Source: Actinomycetota bacterium (GTDB taxonomy: Bacteria > Actinomycetota > Thermoleophilia > RBG-16-64-13). Taken from it: 63,562 nt of DNA. The notes under the pieces were generated by a model. The model was not told the origin of the DNA. It did not search any database and worked only from the letters and a program-made list of their open reading frames with translations. Below are positions 37,458 to 45,781 of this stretch, piece after piece. Each line of letters opens with the position of its first letter. Within the stretch, counting starts at the first letter, position 1. The position numbers were made by a program, and so were the translations under genes. The DNA lies in NCBI GenBank assembly GCA_018830645.1, contig JAHJSA010000033.1, positions 1 through 63,562 of the forward strand, written 5' to 3'.

Positions 37458-38762
37458 TCACTCCCGCGCAAGACTTCCAGCGAAGTAGAGTGGAGCAAAG
37501 ACGAGATCCTGTTCTGGAAGCTCCGCGTAGGGGCGGGACGAGAGGACGTATCCCGGACGGCAAGCCGGAAAGGTCTCCAACAGTAGGTGAAGGCTGCGGA
37601 GGCGCCCCGCGGCGCTCGATTTCACCTCGATCGGCCTGATCCTTCCTCCAACCGTCGCAAGGAAGTCGACCTCGGCTGAACTGCTCCGTGCTTCTCTCGA
37701 CCAGAAGTACAGCTCGTCCTGGCCACCGGCGAGTAGCTCCTGCCCCACGAACTGCTCGGCCAGGGCACCACGGTACACTGCGAGCAGATCGTCCTCCGAA
37801 ACGATCGCGTCAGCGTTCAATCCGGAAAGCGCTTGCATGATACCGATGTCCAGCATGACCACCTTGAATCGGGAGTCCGATGCGGATGCGGCTAGGGGCA
37901 CCACGGCCGCACTCGTAGCCCGGATCTTGTGGACGAGCTGTGCGAGTTGGAGCAGCTCCAGATCTCGTCTCGATGTTGGCCCCGATACTAGGTCGGTGAG
38001 ACGACTGTACTTGATCTGATCTCCCACCCCTGCCGCCGCGCCCCTCAGCACAGCATTCATTCCGAGCTTGTCGGCCCGGGGGGCGTACTTCCCGAAATCG
38101 TCGCGGTAGGTGACGATCAGGTCGGTCAGAACCTCCTTCGCCGACCGGATGCTCCCGGTCTCGGCAAAGGTCCTCACGCTCTCCGGCATGCCGCCCACGA
38201 TGAAGTACGTCTTCAGCAACTGCATGATCTCGTTGTGGATCGCGGGCGCTACAGGAGCGGCGGGTCCCGTAACAAGGTCGGCCTGAGCGTGGTTCCCAAG
38301 GCCGTGGAGAAACTCGGCGAACGTCATTGCCCTCATGGTCATGGAACGCGCCCGTCCCACCGGGAAGGACAGATCCTGCATGGTGAATTCGAGCAGCGAA
38401 CCTGCGGCCGCCACATGAAGTGCGGGAAGATCCTCGTAGAAGTACCGCAGTGCCATGATCGCCCGCGGACATGCTTGTATCTCGTCCAGGACAAGAAGAT
38501 CCTCTCCCGGGGTGATGCGTTCGTTGAGCAGAAGCTCAAGCTCGGTGACGATCCTTCGAGCCTCGAGGTCCCGCTCGAAGACGGTTCGAAATGCGGGGCG
38601 TTTCTCGAAATCCACGAGATGGGTGCGCCCCGGGAAATGGGTTCGGCCGAAATCCACCAGCAACCACGTCTTGCCTACCTGGCGAGCGCCACGGAGGATC
38701 AGTGGCTTGCGCCGCGCTTCGCCCTTCCACTGGACAAGCGCTCTGGATAGCCTTCGGTGCAT
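37458..38762 (-). CDS. AAA ATPase with C-terminal DUF4143 domain
   Basis: This 434-residue protein has an AAA_14 P-loop near its start (PLILRGARQVGKTWLL), Walker B DLLVLDEIQACPRAIMALRYFYE, and the sensor-like AAAGSLLEF. The C-terminal half has the DUF4143 nuclease-like domain with AEVDFLATVGGRIRPIEVKSS, i.e. an E/D...D..EVK restriction-endonuclease-like active-site pattern. These proteins are widespread, often mobile, and their function is unproven. ATG 38762 (MHRRLSRAL) is preferred to 38786. Upstream lies a characteristic repeated element (38791-38845). Confidence 0.88.
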   Translation of the reverse strand: MHRRLSRALVQWKGEARRKPLILRGARQVGKTWLLVDFGRTHFPGRTHLVDFEKRPAFRTVFERDLEARRIVTELELLLNERITPGEDLLVLDEIQACPRAIMALRYFYEDLPALHVAAAGSLLEFTMQDLSFPVGRARSMTMRAMTFAEFLHGLGNHAQADLVTGPAAPVAPAIHNEIMQLLKTYFIVGGMPESVRTFAETGSIRSAKEVLTDLIVTYRDDFGKYAPRADKLGMNAVLRGAAAGVGDQIKYSRLTDLVSGPTSRRDLELLQLAQLVHKIRATSAAVVPLAASASDSRFKVVMLDIGIMQALSGLNADAIVSEDDLLAVYRGALAEQFVGQELLAGGQDELYFWSREARSSSAEVDFLATVGGRIRPIEVKSSAAGRLRSLHLLLETFPACRPGYVLSSRPYAELPEQDLVFAPLYFAGSLARE

Positions 38763-38790
38763 CCTGCACCTCCCAAGAATCTCCATCAGG

Positions 38791-38845
38791 CTTTAGAAAT
38801 ACAGGGCTATTATCGCATGCAACCTTTAGGAATACAGGGATTATA
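38791..38845 (-). promoter_or_regulatory. Duplicated 22-bp element upstream of the AAA ATPase gene
   Basis: CTTTAGAAATACAGGG followed by CTATTATCG (from 38791) recurs as CTTTAGGAATACAGGG followed by ATTATACC (from 38824), a spacing of 33 bp, near three helical turns. On the minus strand GATAAT (38808-38813 region) lies between them as a -10 candidate. The element is probably an operator or activator pair specific to this gene. Confidence 0.6.
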
Positions 38846-38994
38846 CCTGTCGTCTCGGCTTCGCGCAATCCGCCGGGTCGGTCGGCCGCTGGTCCCCTAT
38901 TGCCCACGGCCTCGGGCCAGCCGAGGATCGGTGCGAAGCCCGACCGCTCTCGAACCGCCCCCTGACTGGACGCCCAACCCGTCGCTCTTCCCTC

Positions 38995-39046
38995 TTGACT
39001 TGGGGCGGAACCCTCCATAGAATGAAACCCGACTGTACGTACAGTC
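38995..39046 (+). promoter_or_regulatory. Consensus promoter with a 16-bp palindromic operator for the ior operon
   Basis: TTGACT (38995-39000) and TAGAAT (39018-39023) are separated by 17 bases. Just downstream, where transcription should start, is the perfect palindrome GACTGTACGTACAGTC (39031-39046). This position blocks initiation when bound. A TetR regulator is the third gene of the operon and is the obvious candidate to bind it. The remaining leader (39047-39232) shows no other element that I recognise. Confidence 0.85.
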
Positions 39047-39232
39047 AGGAACGTGACCGCGGCGGCTGGTGGGCGCCGGGCGCGGTCCAGCAAGGGTTCT
39101 TTCCGCGGGGGGTCGCGGAGCGTCGGTACATCATCACCGCACACCCTCCTCGCCGCATCGCGGAATCGCCTTGAGCCTGTCGATAGGCCGGTCAGCGGCC
39201 GCACACCCTGACGGAAACGGAATGGGGGACAT

Positions 39233-41164
39233 GTGAAGAAGCTCTTGTCCGGTAACGAAGCCATTGGCTACGGAGCCTACCTTGCGGGCTGCGGCTATGG
39301 GGTGGGGTACCCGGGGACGCCGAGCACCGAGATACTTCAGGCGTACAGCACCTACCCAGGTGTGCACGCGGAGTGGGCTACCAACGAGAAGGTGGCGCTC
39401 GACGTGGCCACCGGCATCTCGTACGCGGGCGAGCGGGTCTTCTGCACCATGAAGCACGTGGGCCTGAACGTGGCCGCCGACTCGCTCTTCTCCATAGTCT
39501 TCACCGGGCCTCGTGGCGGCCTCGTGGTGGCGGTGGCCGACGACCCCGGCATGCACAGCTCGCAGAACGAGCAGGACACGCGTCAGTACGGGCGGTTCGC
39601 GAAGCTGCCCGTTGTGGAGCCGGGCGACAGCGCCGAGGGCGCTGAGTTCATGAAGGCGGCGTTCGAACTCAGCGAGCAGTTCAAGACTCCCGTGATCCTG
39701 CGGTCCGTCACGCGCCTGTCGCACTCGCGCACGCCGCTCGAGGTCATGGACGAGTTGGTCCCCCTTCACGCCGCCCACGAGACGGTGAAGTACGACCGCG
39801 ATCCGAGCCGGCAGATCCCGCTCCCCATGAACGCGCGCCGCATGCACCGCGAGGTCGAGCAGAAGATGCTGGACATCTCCGCCTGGGCCGAGACCTGCGA
39901 GCTGAATCGCATCGAGCCGGGCGACTCCCGACTGGGCATCGTCGCCAGCGGTATCGCGTACCAGTACGCCCGCGAGGTCTTCCCCGACGCCACCTTCCTC
40001 AAGTTGGGGCTGGCCTATCCGCTGCCCACCGAGCTGTTCCACACGCTGGCGGGCATGGTCGACCAAGTCGTGGTGGTCGAGGAACTCGACCCTATCTACG
40101 AGCACCACATCCGCCTGCTGGGCATCCCGGCCAGGGGCAAGGACATCTTCCCGCTCTGCGGTGAGTTCAGCACCGAGCTGGTGCGCGCGCGCGCCGTCAC
40201 GGCCGGCCTCGTCGAGGCCCGGGTACCCGTCTCGACCGGCGGCGCTCCCATCGTGTTCAACGGCCTGCCAGAAGGCACCACCGGCGCCGCGGGCTCAGGT
40301 GACACCACCGCCGCGGGCTCAGGCGACGGCAGCTCGGACGCCGCCGGCTCTGGCGTCGCGGGCAACGGCAACGGGAACGGCGGTGGCGACGTCGCCCTGC
40401 TCGACCCGGCGACCCTCCCCGGTCGCCCACCGATGCTCTGCCCCGGCTGCGCCCATCGGCCCATCTTCTACGTGCTGCAGCGTCTGCGCGCCATGGTCTT
40501 CGGCGACATCGGCTGCTACACGCTGGGCGCGGCGCCGCCGCTGAACGCCACGCACACCTGCGGGGCCATGGGCGCCGGCATCGGCGTGGTGCACGGCACC
40601 GACCTGGTGGGCGTGAAGGACCGCACCGTCGCGGTGATCGGCGACTCCACCTTCTTCCACGGCGGGCTGCCGCCGCTGGTCAACATCGCCTACAACAAGG
40701 GCGTGAGCACGGTGATCGTGCTCGACAACCGCATCACCGCCATGACCGGCCACCAGGCCAACCCGGCTACGGGCGCCACCATGATGGGCGACGAAAGCCC
40801 CACGGTGTCCATCGAAGCGGTGGCGCGGGCCTTCGGCTTCAGCAAGGTCGACACCCTCGACCCCTACGACCTCGACGAGGTGCGCAGGGTGCTCAAGGAC
40901 CACCTCGACTCCTCCGAGCCGTCGGTGGTCGTGGCCCGCTACAACTGCGTCCTCCAGACCAAGGAGCGCAACGCTGCGCCCCACGTCGACCTGGAATCGT
41001 GCAACAACTGCGGCACCTGCCTGAACATCGGCTGTGCACCCATCATCAACCGGGGAGACCACGTCGAGATCGACGACATCCTGTGCAACGGCTGCAACTA
41101 CTGCGTGACCGTGTGCCCGCGCGACGCCATCGTGTCCAACCGGACCGACGGAGGTGAGGAGTGA
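39233..41164 (+). CDS. iorA: Indolepyruvate ferredoxin oxidoreductase alpha subunit
   Basis: This 643-residue protein fuses alpha/beta-type TPP domains: KKLLSGNEAIGYGAYLAGC, YPGTPSTEILQAYS, NEKVALDVATGISYAG, the TPP motif FGDIGCYTLGAAPPLNATHTCGAMGAGIGVVHG, and a C-terminal 2[4Fe-4S] region (CNNCGTCLNIGC, then CNGCNYCVTVCP). These are the IorA features. A G/S/T/A/N-rich low-complexity linker of about 45 residues (343-387) splits the two halves. The enzyme oxidatively decarboxylates aryl-pyruvates to aryl-acetyl-CoA, reducing ferredoxin. It heads a catabolic operon. Confidence 0.92.
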   Translation: MKKLLSGNEAIGYGAYLAGCGYGVGYPGTPSTEILQAYSTYPGVHAEWATNEKVALDVATGISYAGERVFCTMKHVGLNVAADSLFSIVFTGPRGGLVVAVADDPGMHSSQNEQDTRQYGRFAKLPVVEPGDSAEGAEFMKAAFELSEQFKTPVILRSVTRLSHSRTPLEVMDELVPLHAAHETVKYDRDPSRQIPLPMNARRMHREVEQKMLDISAWAETCELNRIEPGDSRLGIVASGIAYQYAREVFPDATFLKLGLAYPLPTELFHTLAGMVDQVVVVEELDPIYEHHIRLLGIPARGKDIFPLCGEFSTELVRARAVTAGLVEARVPVSTGGAPIVFNGLPEGTTGAAGSGDTTAAGSGDGSSDAAGSGVAGNGNGNGGGDVALLDPATLPGRPPMLCPGCAHRPIFYVLQRLRAMVFGDIGCYTLGAAPPLNATHTCGAMGAGIGVVHGTDLVGVKDRTVAVIGDSTFFHGGLPPLVNIAYNKGVSTVIVLDNRITAMTGHQANPATGATMMGDESPTVSIEAVARAFGFSKVDTLDPYDLDEVRRVLKDHLDSSEPSVVVARYNCVLQTKERNAAPHVDLESCNNCGTCLNIGCAPIINRGDHVEIDDILCNGCNYCVTVCPRDAIVSNRTDGGEE

Positions 41165-41766
41165 TGGCCTTGGAGAAGGTCGATTTCGTGCTGGCGGGAG
41201 TCGGCGGACAGGGGACGATCCTGGCCAGCGACATCCTGGTGGAAGTGGGCCTCGAGGCAGGCTACGACGTGAAGAAGTCGGAAGTGCACGGCATGGCCCA
41301 GCGCGGCGGCGGCGTCGAGAGCCAGGTGCGCTGGGGCGAGAAGGTGTACTCGGCTACGGTCGAGAAGGGCGAGGTGGACTTCCTCCTCGGCTTCGAGATG
41401 CTCGAGGTGGCCCGCTGGATCGACTTCCTGAAGCCCGGCGGTGACGTCATCGTGAACCGCTACCGCATACCCCCGCCACCCGTGAACATGGGGGTGGCCC
41501 GCTATCCCGACGAGAGCGAGATCCAGCGTCTTCTGCTCACTCGCGCCGGCAGGCTCGTGTGGGTGGACGCCACCGACGTTGCCCGCGAACTCGGCAACGC
41601 CGCCCTCTCGGGCGTGGTGCTGCTGGGATTGCTGGCCGTCGACCTCGGCATGGAGCCCGACTTGTGGCTCGGTGTGATCGACCGGCTCGTGCCCGAACGG
41701 TTCGTGGCCCTCAACCGGGAAGCCTTCTCGCGGGGCGCGGCTCTAGGTGCGGAGATGCTCGTGTGA
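41164..41766 (+). CDS. iorB: Indolepyruvate ferredoxin oxidoreductase beta subunit
   Basis: This 200-residue gamma-domain protein starts LEKVDFVLAGVGGQGTILASDILVEVGLEAGYDVKKSEVHGMAQRGGGVESQVRWG, exactly the IorB pattern (GVGGQG, SEVHGMAQRGG). The ATG at 41164 overlaps the iorA stop; GTG 41161 is an alternative. It partners IorA. Its stop overlaps the regulator start. Confidence 0.92.
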   Translation: MALEKVDFVLAGVGGQGTILASDILVEVGLEAGYDVKKSEVHGMAQRGGGVESQVRWGEKVYSATVEKGEVDFLLGFEMLEVARWIDFLKPGGDVIVNRYRIPPPPVNMGVARYPDESEIQRLLLTRAGRLVWVDATDVARELGNAALSGVVLLGLLAVDLGMEPDLWLGVIDRLVPERFVALNREAFSRGAALGAEMLV

Positions 41767-42368
41767 GACAGCGCACTGCCGAGCCCACCAAGCGAGAGGT
41801 GATCGTCGAGTCCGCTCTGCGGCTCATCCTCAAGAAGGGCTACGACGGCACCACCGTCGACGAGGTGGCGCAGCTCTCGGGGGTGAGTAAGGGCCTGGTC
41901 TCCTACCACTACCCCAAGAAGGAGAACCTTTTCCGCGCGGTCCTCGAGAAGATCGTGGGGAAGCTGGAGGGCGAACTCAAAGAGGTCTACGAGAGCGACG
42001 CCTCGGCGCGAGAGCGCCTGCGGCTGAACTTCCGCAACCTGTTCGACAGCGAGGAGCGCACGCGCCACTACTACATCGTGCTCGTGGACTTCCTGGCGCA
42101 GGCGCCGCGCGAAGCCTGCGTGCGCAACTACACGCGGGTGATCTACCAGACTGTGCTTCGCTACGTCGAGATGACCATCGCCGACGGTGTGCGGAGCGGG
42201 GAGTTCCGCCCCGTCGATGTGAAGCTCGAGGCGGCGACCATCGTGGCCCTCACCGAGGGGTTCGTCTTCCAATGGCTGTTCAACCCGGACGGGGTCACCC
42301 TCGAGCAGGCCTATCAGGTGAGCGACGACCACATGACCAGATATCTTCTCTCGGAGGCATCCGCATGA
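41763..42368 (+). CDS. TetR-family regulator inside the ior operon
   Basis: This 201-residue protein has a TetR HTH (KREVIVESALRLILKKGYDGTT, VDEVAQLSGVSKGLVSYHYPKKENL) and a BetI-type effector domain. It is closely related to the TetR at 16217-16840. GTG 41763 overlaps the iorB stop and starts the first full HTH. Being co-transcribed with the genes behind the palindrome at 39031-39046, it is probably an autoregulated repressor induced by an acyl-CoA or aromatic intermediate (inference). Confidence 0.88.
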   Translation: MRQRTAEPTKREVIVESALRLILKKGYDGTTVDEVAQLSGVSKGLVSYHYPKKENLFRAVLEKIVGKLEGELKEVYESDASARERLRLNFRNLFDSEERTRHYYIVLVDFLAQAPREACVRNYTRVIYQTVLRYVEMTIADGVRSGEFRPVDVKLEAATIVALTEGFVFQWLFNPDGVTLEQAYQVSDDHMTRYLLSEASA

Positions 42369-43585
42369 GCACCAGCCCGCAGGACGGCCCGCAGGACGTG
42401 TTCTCCGGCCTCACCGTGCTCAGCTTGGAGCAGGCCACCGTCCTTCCGTATCTCACGTACCGCTTCGCTCAGGACGGCGTGCGAGTGATCCGGCTCGAGC
42501 ACCCGAAGATGTGCGACCCGAACCGGCTGATCGGCGAGCCCTTCCGCGAGGAAGAGAAGAAGATGTGCAGCTACTTCTTCGCCGTGAACTGCGGCAAGGA
42601 GGCGCTCGCCCTCAACCTGAAGGACCCGCGGGCCCAAGAGCTCCTTCGCCGGTTGATCGTGGAGCTCGACGTGGACGTGTTCGCCACCAACCAGCTGCCC
42701 AAGAACTACGGGCCGCTGGGCATCGACTACGCCACCCTGAGCGCCGCCAAGCCCGATCTCATCTGGCTGGGCATCACCGGCTTCGGTCCCGACTCGAACG
42801 AGGCGGCGTACGACCCCATCCTGCAGGCGCGCGGCGGCTTGATGGACCTCACCGGCGAGGCGGGCCAAGACCCGCAGGTGGTGGGCATACCACTGCCCGA
42901 CATGGGCACGAGCGAGCACGCCTACGGGCAGGTGATGAAGGCGCTCTACAAGCGGGCCCTCACGGGTGAGGGGTCGCGCATCGACATCGCGATGATCGAC
43001 TCCACCACCTCGTGGCTCACCCAGCCCATCACCATGGGCCGCACCTTCGGGCGCACGATGACCCGTCGCGGCAACACCCACGAGTTCTTCGGCCCGGTGA
43101 GCGTGTTCCCCTCCGCCGACGGATACGTGTACATCGCCCTGGGCAACGACGTGCAGTGGCAGCGGCTCCTGGCCGTGCCCGGCTTCGAAGGCATGGCCGA
43201 CCCCGCCTACGAGACCAACGCCGGCCGCATCGTCGACATGGCCGCGCTCAACAAGAAGCTGGCGGCGATCACAAGCACCTTCACCACGGCGCACCTCCTC
43301 GAGACCTTCCGCGAGGCCACCATCCCCATCGCCGACGTGCAGAACGTGCACCAGGTCTGTGAGGACCCGGCCATCGCTCCGAAGCTCCTGCACAGTGTCG
43401 ACCCGGTCACCGGCTTCGAGGTGACGTTGGCTCCGCCGCCGGTGCGCACGGAGTTCATCGAGGCGAGCGGCGGCATGATGAAGTTCCCGCCCCGTCTCGG
43501 CGAGCACAACGAGGCCATCTTCGGCGGGGTACTCGGCTTGAGCGGCGAAGAGTTGGCGGCCCTGGCCGCCGACGGAGCGATCTAG
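42365..43585 (+). CDS. Class III CoA-transferase (CaiB/BaiF family)
   Basis: This 406-residue protein has the CaiB/BaiF layout: FSGLTVLSLEQATVLPYLTYRFAQDGVRVIRLEHP near the N-terminus, NCGKEALALNLKDPRAQELL, and a PLPDMGTSEHAYGQVMKAL segment with the Asp likely to form the aspartyl-CoA thioester intermediate. The C-terminal ADVQNVHQVCEDP matches the small domain. It would move CoA between carboxylic acids, activating the pathway substrate without ATP. The start overlaps the regulator stop. Confidence 0.9.
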   Translation: MSTSPQDGPQDVFSGLTVLSLEQATVLPYLTYRFAQDGVRVIRLEHPKMCDPNRLIGEPFREEEKKMCSYFFAVNCGKEALALNLKDPRAQELLRRLIVELDVDVFATNQLPKNYGPLGIDYATLSAAKPDLIWLGITGFGPDSNEAAYDPILQARGGLMDLTGEAGQDPQVVGIPLPDMGTSEHAYGQVMKALYKRALTGEGSRIDIAMIDSTTSWLTQPITMGRTFGRTMTRRGNTHEFFGPVSVFPSADGYVYIALGNDVQWQRLLAVPGFEGMADPAYETNAGRIVDMAALNKKLAAITSTFTTAHLLETFREATIPIADVQNVHQVCEDPAIAPKLLHSVDPVTGFEVTLAPPPVRTEFIEASGGMMKFPPRLGEHNEAIFGGVLGLSGEELAALAADGAI

Positions 43586-43594
43586 GAGGCGGGC

Positions 43595-44743
43595 GTGGAT
43601 TTCCGGTTGACCGAGGAGCAGGAGTTCTTCCAAAGGACGGTGGCCGACACCGTCGACCGCATGATCATGCCCCACGTGGAGCAGATCGACGAGAGCGACG
43701 AGTTCCCCATGGAGCTCTGGAAGGAGTTCACGTCGCTCGGCTACCTGGGTCTGCGCTACCCCGAGGAGCTCGGCGGCATGGCGGCCGACGCGGTCACCAG
43801 CATGATCTTCTACGAGGAGATGTCGCGGGCGTCCATCGGCTTCGCGCAGTCGGTGATCATGAACATGCTGATGGGCACGCACCTCGTCTACCGTTGGGGG
43901 AGCGACGAGATCAAGGAGCGTTGTCTTCTTCCCGCCATCCGCGGTGAGAAGATCAGTACGGTGTGCTTCACCGAGGACCAATCGGGCTCCGACCTCGCCG
44001 GCACCCGCACCAGCGCCAAGAAAGTGGACGGCGGTTGGGTGCTGAACGGCACCAAGAACTGGATCACGAACGGCCCGTTGGCCGACTTCGCCACCGTGCT
44101 CGCCACCACCGACCCCGCGAAGGGGATGAAGGCCCTCAACTTCTTCCTCGTCGAGAAGGGCACACCCGGCTTCTCGGCCGGTCAGGTGCTGCACAAGCTC
44201 GGCTGCCGGGGCACGGTCACCGGCGAACTCGTCTTCGAGGACGTCTTCGTGCCTGACGAGAACCTGCTGGGTGCGGAAGAGGGCAAAGGCGTGGTCTACC
44301 TGGGCGAGATCTTGAACGAGATCCGCTGCATGACCGGGGCCATGGGCATCGGCCTGGCCCGCACCGCCTTCGACGACGGGCTCGACTACGCGCGCAAGCG
44401 CGTTGCCTTCGGTAGGACCATCGGTGAGTTCCAGTTGATCCGCGCGAAGTTCGCCGAGATGGCCACCGAGATGGAGGCCGCCCGCATGCTGCTCTACAAA
44501 GCGGCGTGGATGATCGACCAGGGTGAACAGCCCAAGCTGGAAGCGGCCATGGCCAAGATGTTCTCGGTGGAGATGTGCTGCAAGGTGGTCGACGAGGTCA
44601 CCCGCATCTACGGAGCCAACGGCTTCGCCCACGAGTACGGGCCGCAGCGGTACTTCCGCGACGCGCGTTTCTTGCTCTACGGCGGCGGCACGCACGAGAT
44701 CCTGAAGAACTTCCTGGGCAAGGAGATCGTCGGCGGGCGCTGA
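43595..44743 (+). CDS. Acyl-CoA dehydrogenase
   Basis: This 382-residue flavoprotein shows the ACAD motifs CFTEDQSGSDLAGTRTSAK, GTKNWITNGPLADF, and RIYGANGFAHEYGPQRYFRDARFLLYGGGTHEIL. The catalytic Glu of short/medium-chain enzymes (position before GT near the C-terminus) is Gly here, as in isovaleryl-CoA and long-chain dehydrogenases. Glu242 (LNEIRCMTG) in the preceding helix is placed where those enzymes have their base. It uses ETF, encoded downstream. The GTG start has GAGG upstream. The 273-base gap to the ETF genes (44744-45016) holds only GC-rich sequence without a recognised element. Confidence 0.9.
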   Translation: MDFRLTEEQEFFQRTVADTVDRMIMPHVEQIDESDEFPMELWKEFTSLGYLGLRYPEELGGMAADAVTSMIFYEEMSRASIGFAQSVIMNMLMGTHLVYRWGSDEIKERCLLPAIRGEKISTVCFTEDQSGSDLAGTRTSAKKVDGGWVLNGTKNWITNGPLADFATVLATTDPAKGMKALNFFLVEKGTPGFSAGQVLHKLGCRGTVTGELVFEDVFVPDENLLGAEEGKGVVYLGEILNEIRCMTGAMGIGLARTAFDDGLDYARKRVAFGRTIGEFQLIRAKFAEMATEMEAARMLLYKAAWMIDQGEQPKLEAAMAKMFSVEMCCKVVDEVTRIYGANGFAHEYGPQRYFRDARFLLYGGGTHEILKNFLGKEIVGGR

Positions 44744-45016
44744 CGCCACGCCGGGCGCGACGGGGGCACCAGCCTGTGCGGGCCCCGGAACCGGCGACCC
44801 CGGGGGGCGCCACGGCCGACGGGTCGCGACACCGGCCGCGCGGACACCGGTGGCCCGCGACCCGCACCTGCAGGTGGCGGCCAACAGCGGGCGATCGGGC
44901 CGCCAAGCGGCGCGGGGCGCCGGTTGAGGGCGGAACGGGGGGCTCGACGCACCCAACGGGACGAGCGACAGGGGCAGCAGCGCCCCACTGAAGACGGAGC
45001 AAGAAGGGGGTAGGCA

Positions 45017-45781
45017 GTGAGAGTGGTCGTACTGGTGAAGGAGGTGCCCGACCTGGAGGCCGCGGTCAAGGTGACCGGGGACGGGTCGGGTCTCGAGGTG
45101 GAGAAACGCCGCGGGCTGAACTTCTTCGACGAGATAGCCGTGGAAGCCGCGCTGAAGCTCAAGGAGAGCCACGGTGCCGTCACCGCGGCCGTCGGCGCGA
45201 GCGCCGGCGCCGGCGTGGAGGCCATGCGCCGCGCGGTCGCCATGGGCATCGAGACCCCACTCCTTGTGGACGACCCCGCTCTCGACGGCGCAGACTCCCT
45301 CACTATCGCTCGGGCCCTGGCCGCAGCCGTCGCCCTGGAGCCCACCGACTTGGTGATCGCGGGCAAGCAGGCCACCGACGACGAGGCCGGCCTGGTGGGT
45401 CCCATGGTCGCCGAGATCCTGGGCATGCCCTGCGCCACGCGGGCGATCGGCCTCGAGGTCGAAGACGGATCCGTGCTCGTGACCCGCGAGATCGACGGGG
45501 GCGAGGAGGTCGTTCGTCTGCCTCTGCCGGCCCTCATCACCGCGGAGAAGGGCTTGGCCGAGCCCCGTGTGCCCGGCATGGCCGGCACGATGAAGGCCAT
45601 GAAGGTGCAGATCGAGCGCACCGACCTGGCCGCGCTCGGCGTTCAGGCCCACCCCGTCCTGCCGGTGGTCGCGTACCGCACGGTGGGGCAGCGCCCCCCG
45701 GTGACCATGATCGAGGGCGAGCCCGCGGACGCGGCCGCCGAACTCGTGCGCCTGCTCAGGCAGGAGGCGAAGGTACTGTGA
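45017..45781 (+). CDS. etfB: Electron transfer flavoprotein beta subunit
   Basis: This 254-residue ETF beta protein begins RVVVLVKEVPDLEAAVKVTGDGSGL and contains NFFDEIAVEAALKLKE, DLVIAGKQATDDEAGLVGPMVAEILGMP (family signature near the FAD/AMP site) and PALITAEKGLAEPRVPG. It accepts electrons from the acyl-CoA dehydrogenase encoded just upstream. The GTG start follows AGAAGGGGG. The stop overlaps the etfA start. Confidence 0.92.
   Translation: MRVVVLVKEVPDLEAAVKVTGDGSGLEVEKRRGLNFFDEIAVEAALKLKESHGAVTAAVGASAGAGVEAMRRAVAMGIETPLLVDDPALDGADSLTIARALAAAVALEPTDLVIAGKQATDDEAGLVGPMVAEILGMPCATRAIGLEVEDGSVLVTREIDGGEEVVRLPLPALITAEKGLAEPRVPGMAGTMKAMKVQIERTDLAALGVQAHPVLPVVAYRTVGQRPPVTMIEGEPADAAAELVRLLRQEAKVL

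Noticed and set aside
42314-45652. Very long antisense open frame (1112 codons) opposite the CoA-transferase, acyl-CoA dehydrogenase and etfB genes
   Set aside because: It is a GC-rich shadow of strongly conserved plus-strand genes, contains no recognisable domain and is His/Val/Arg/Leu-skewed.
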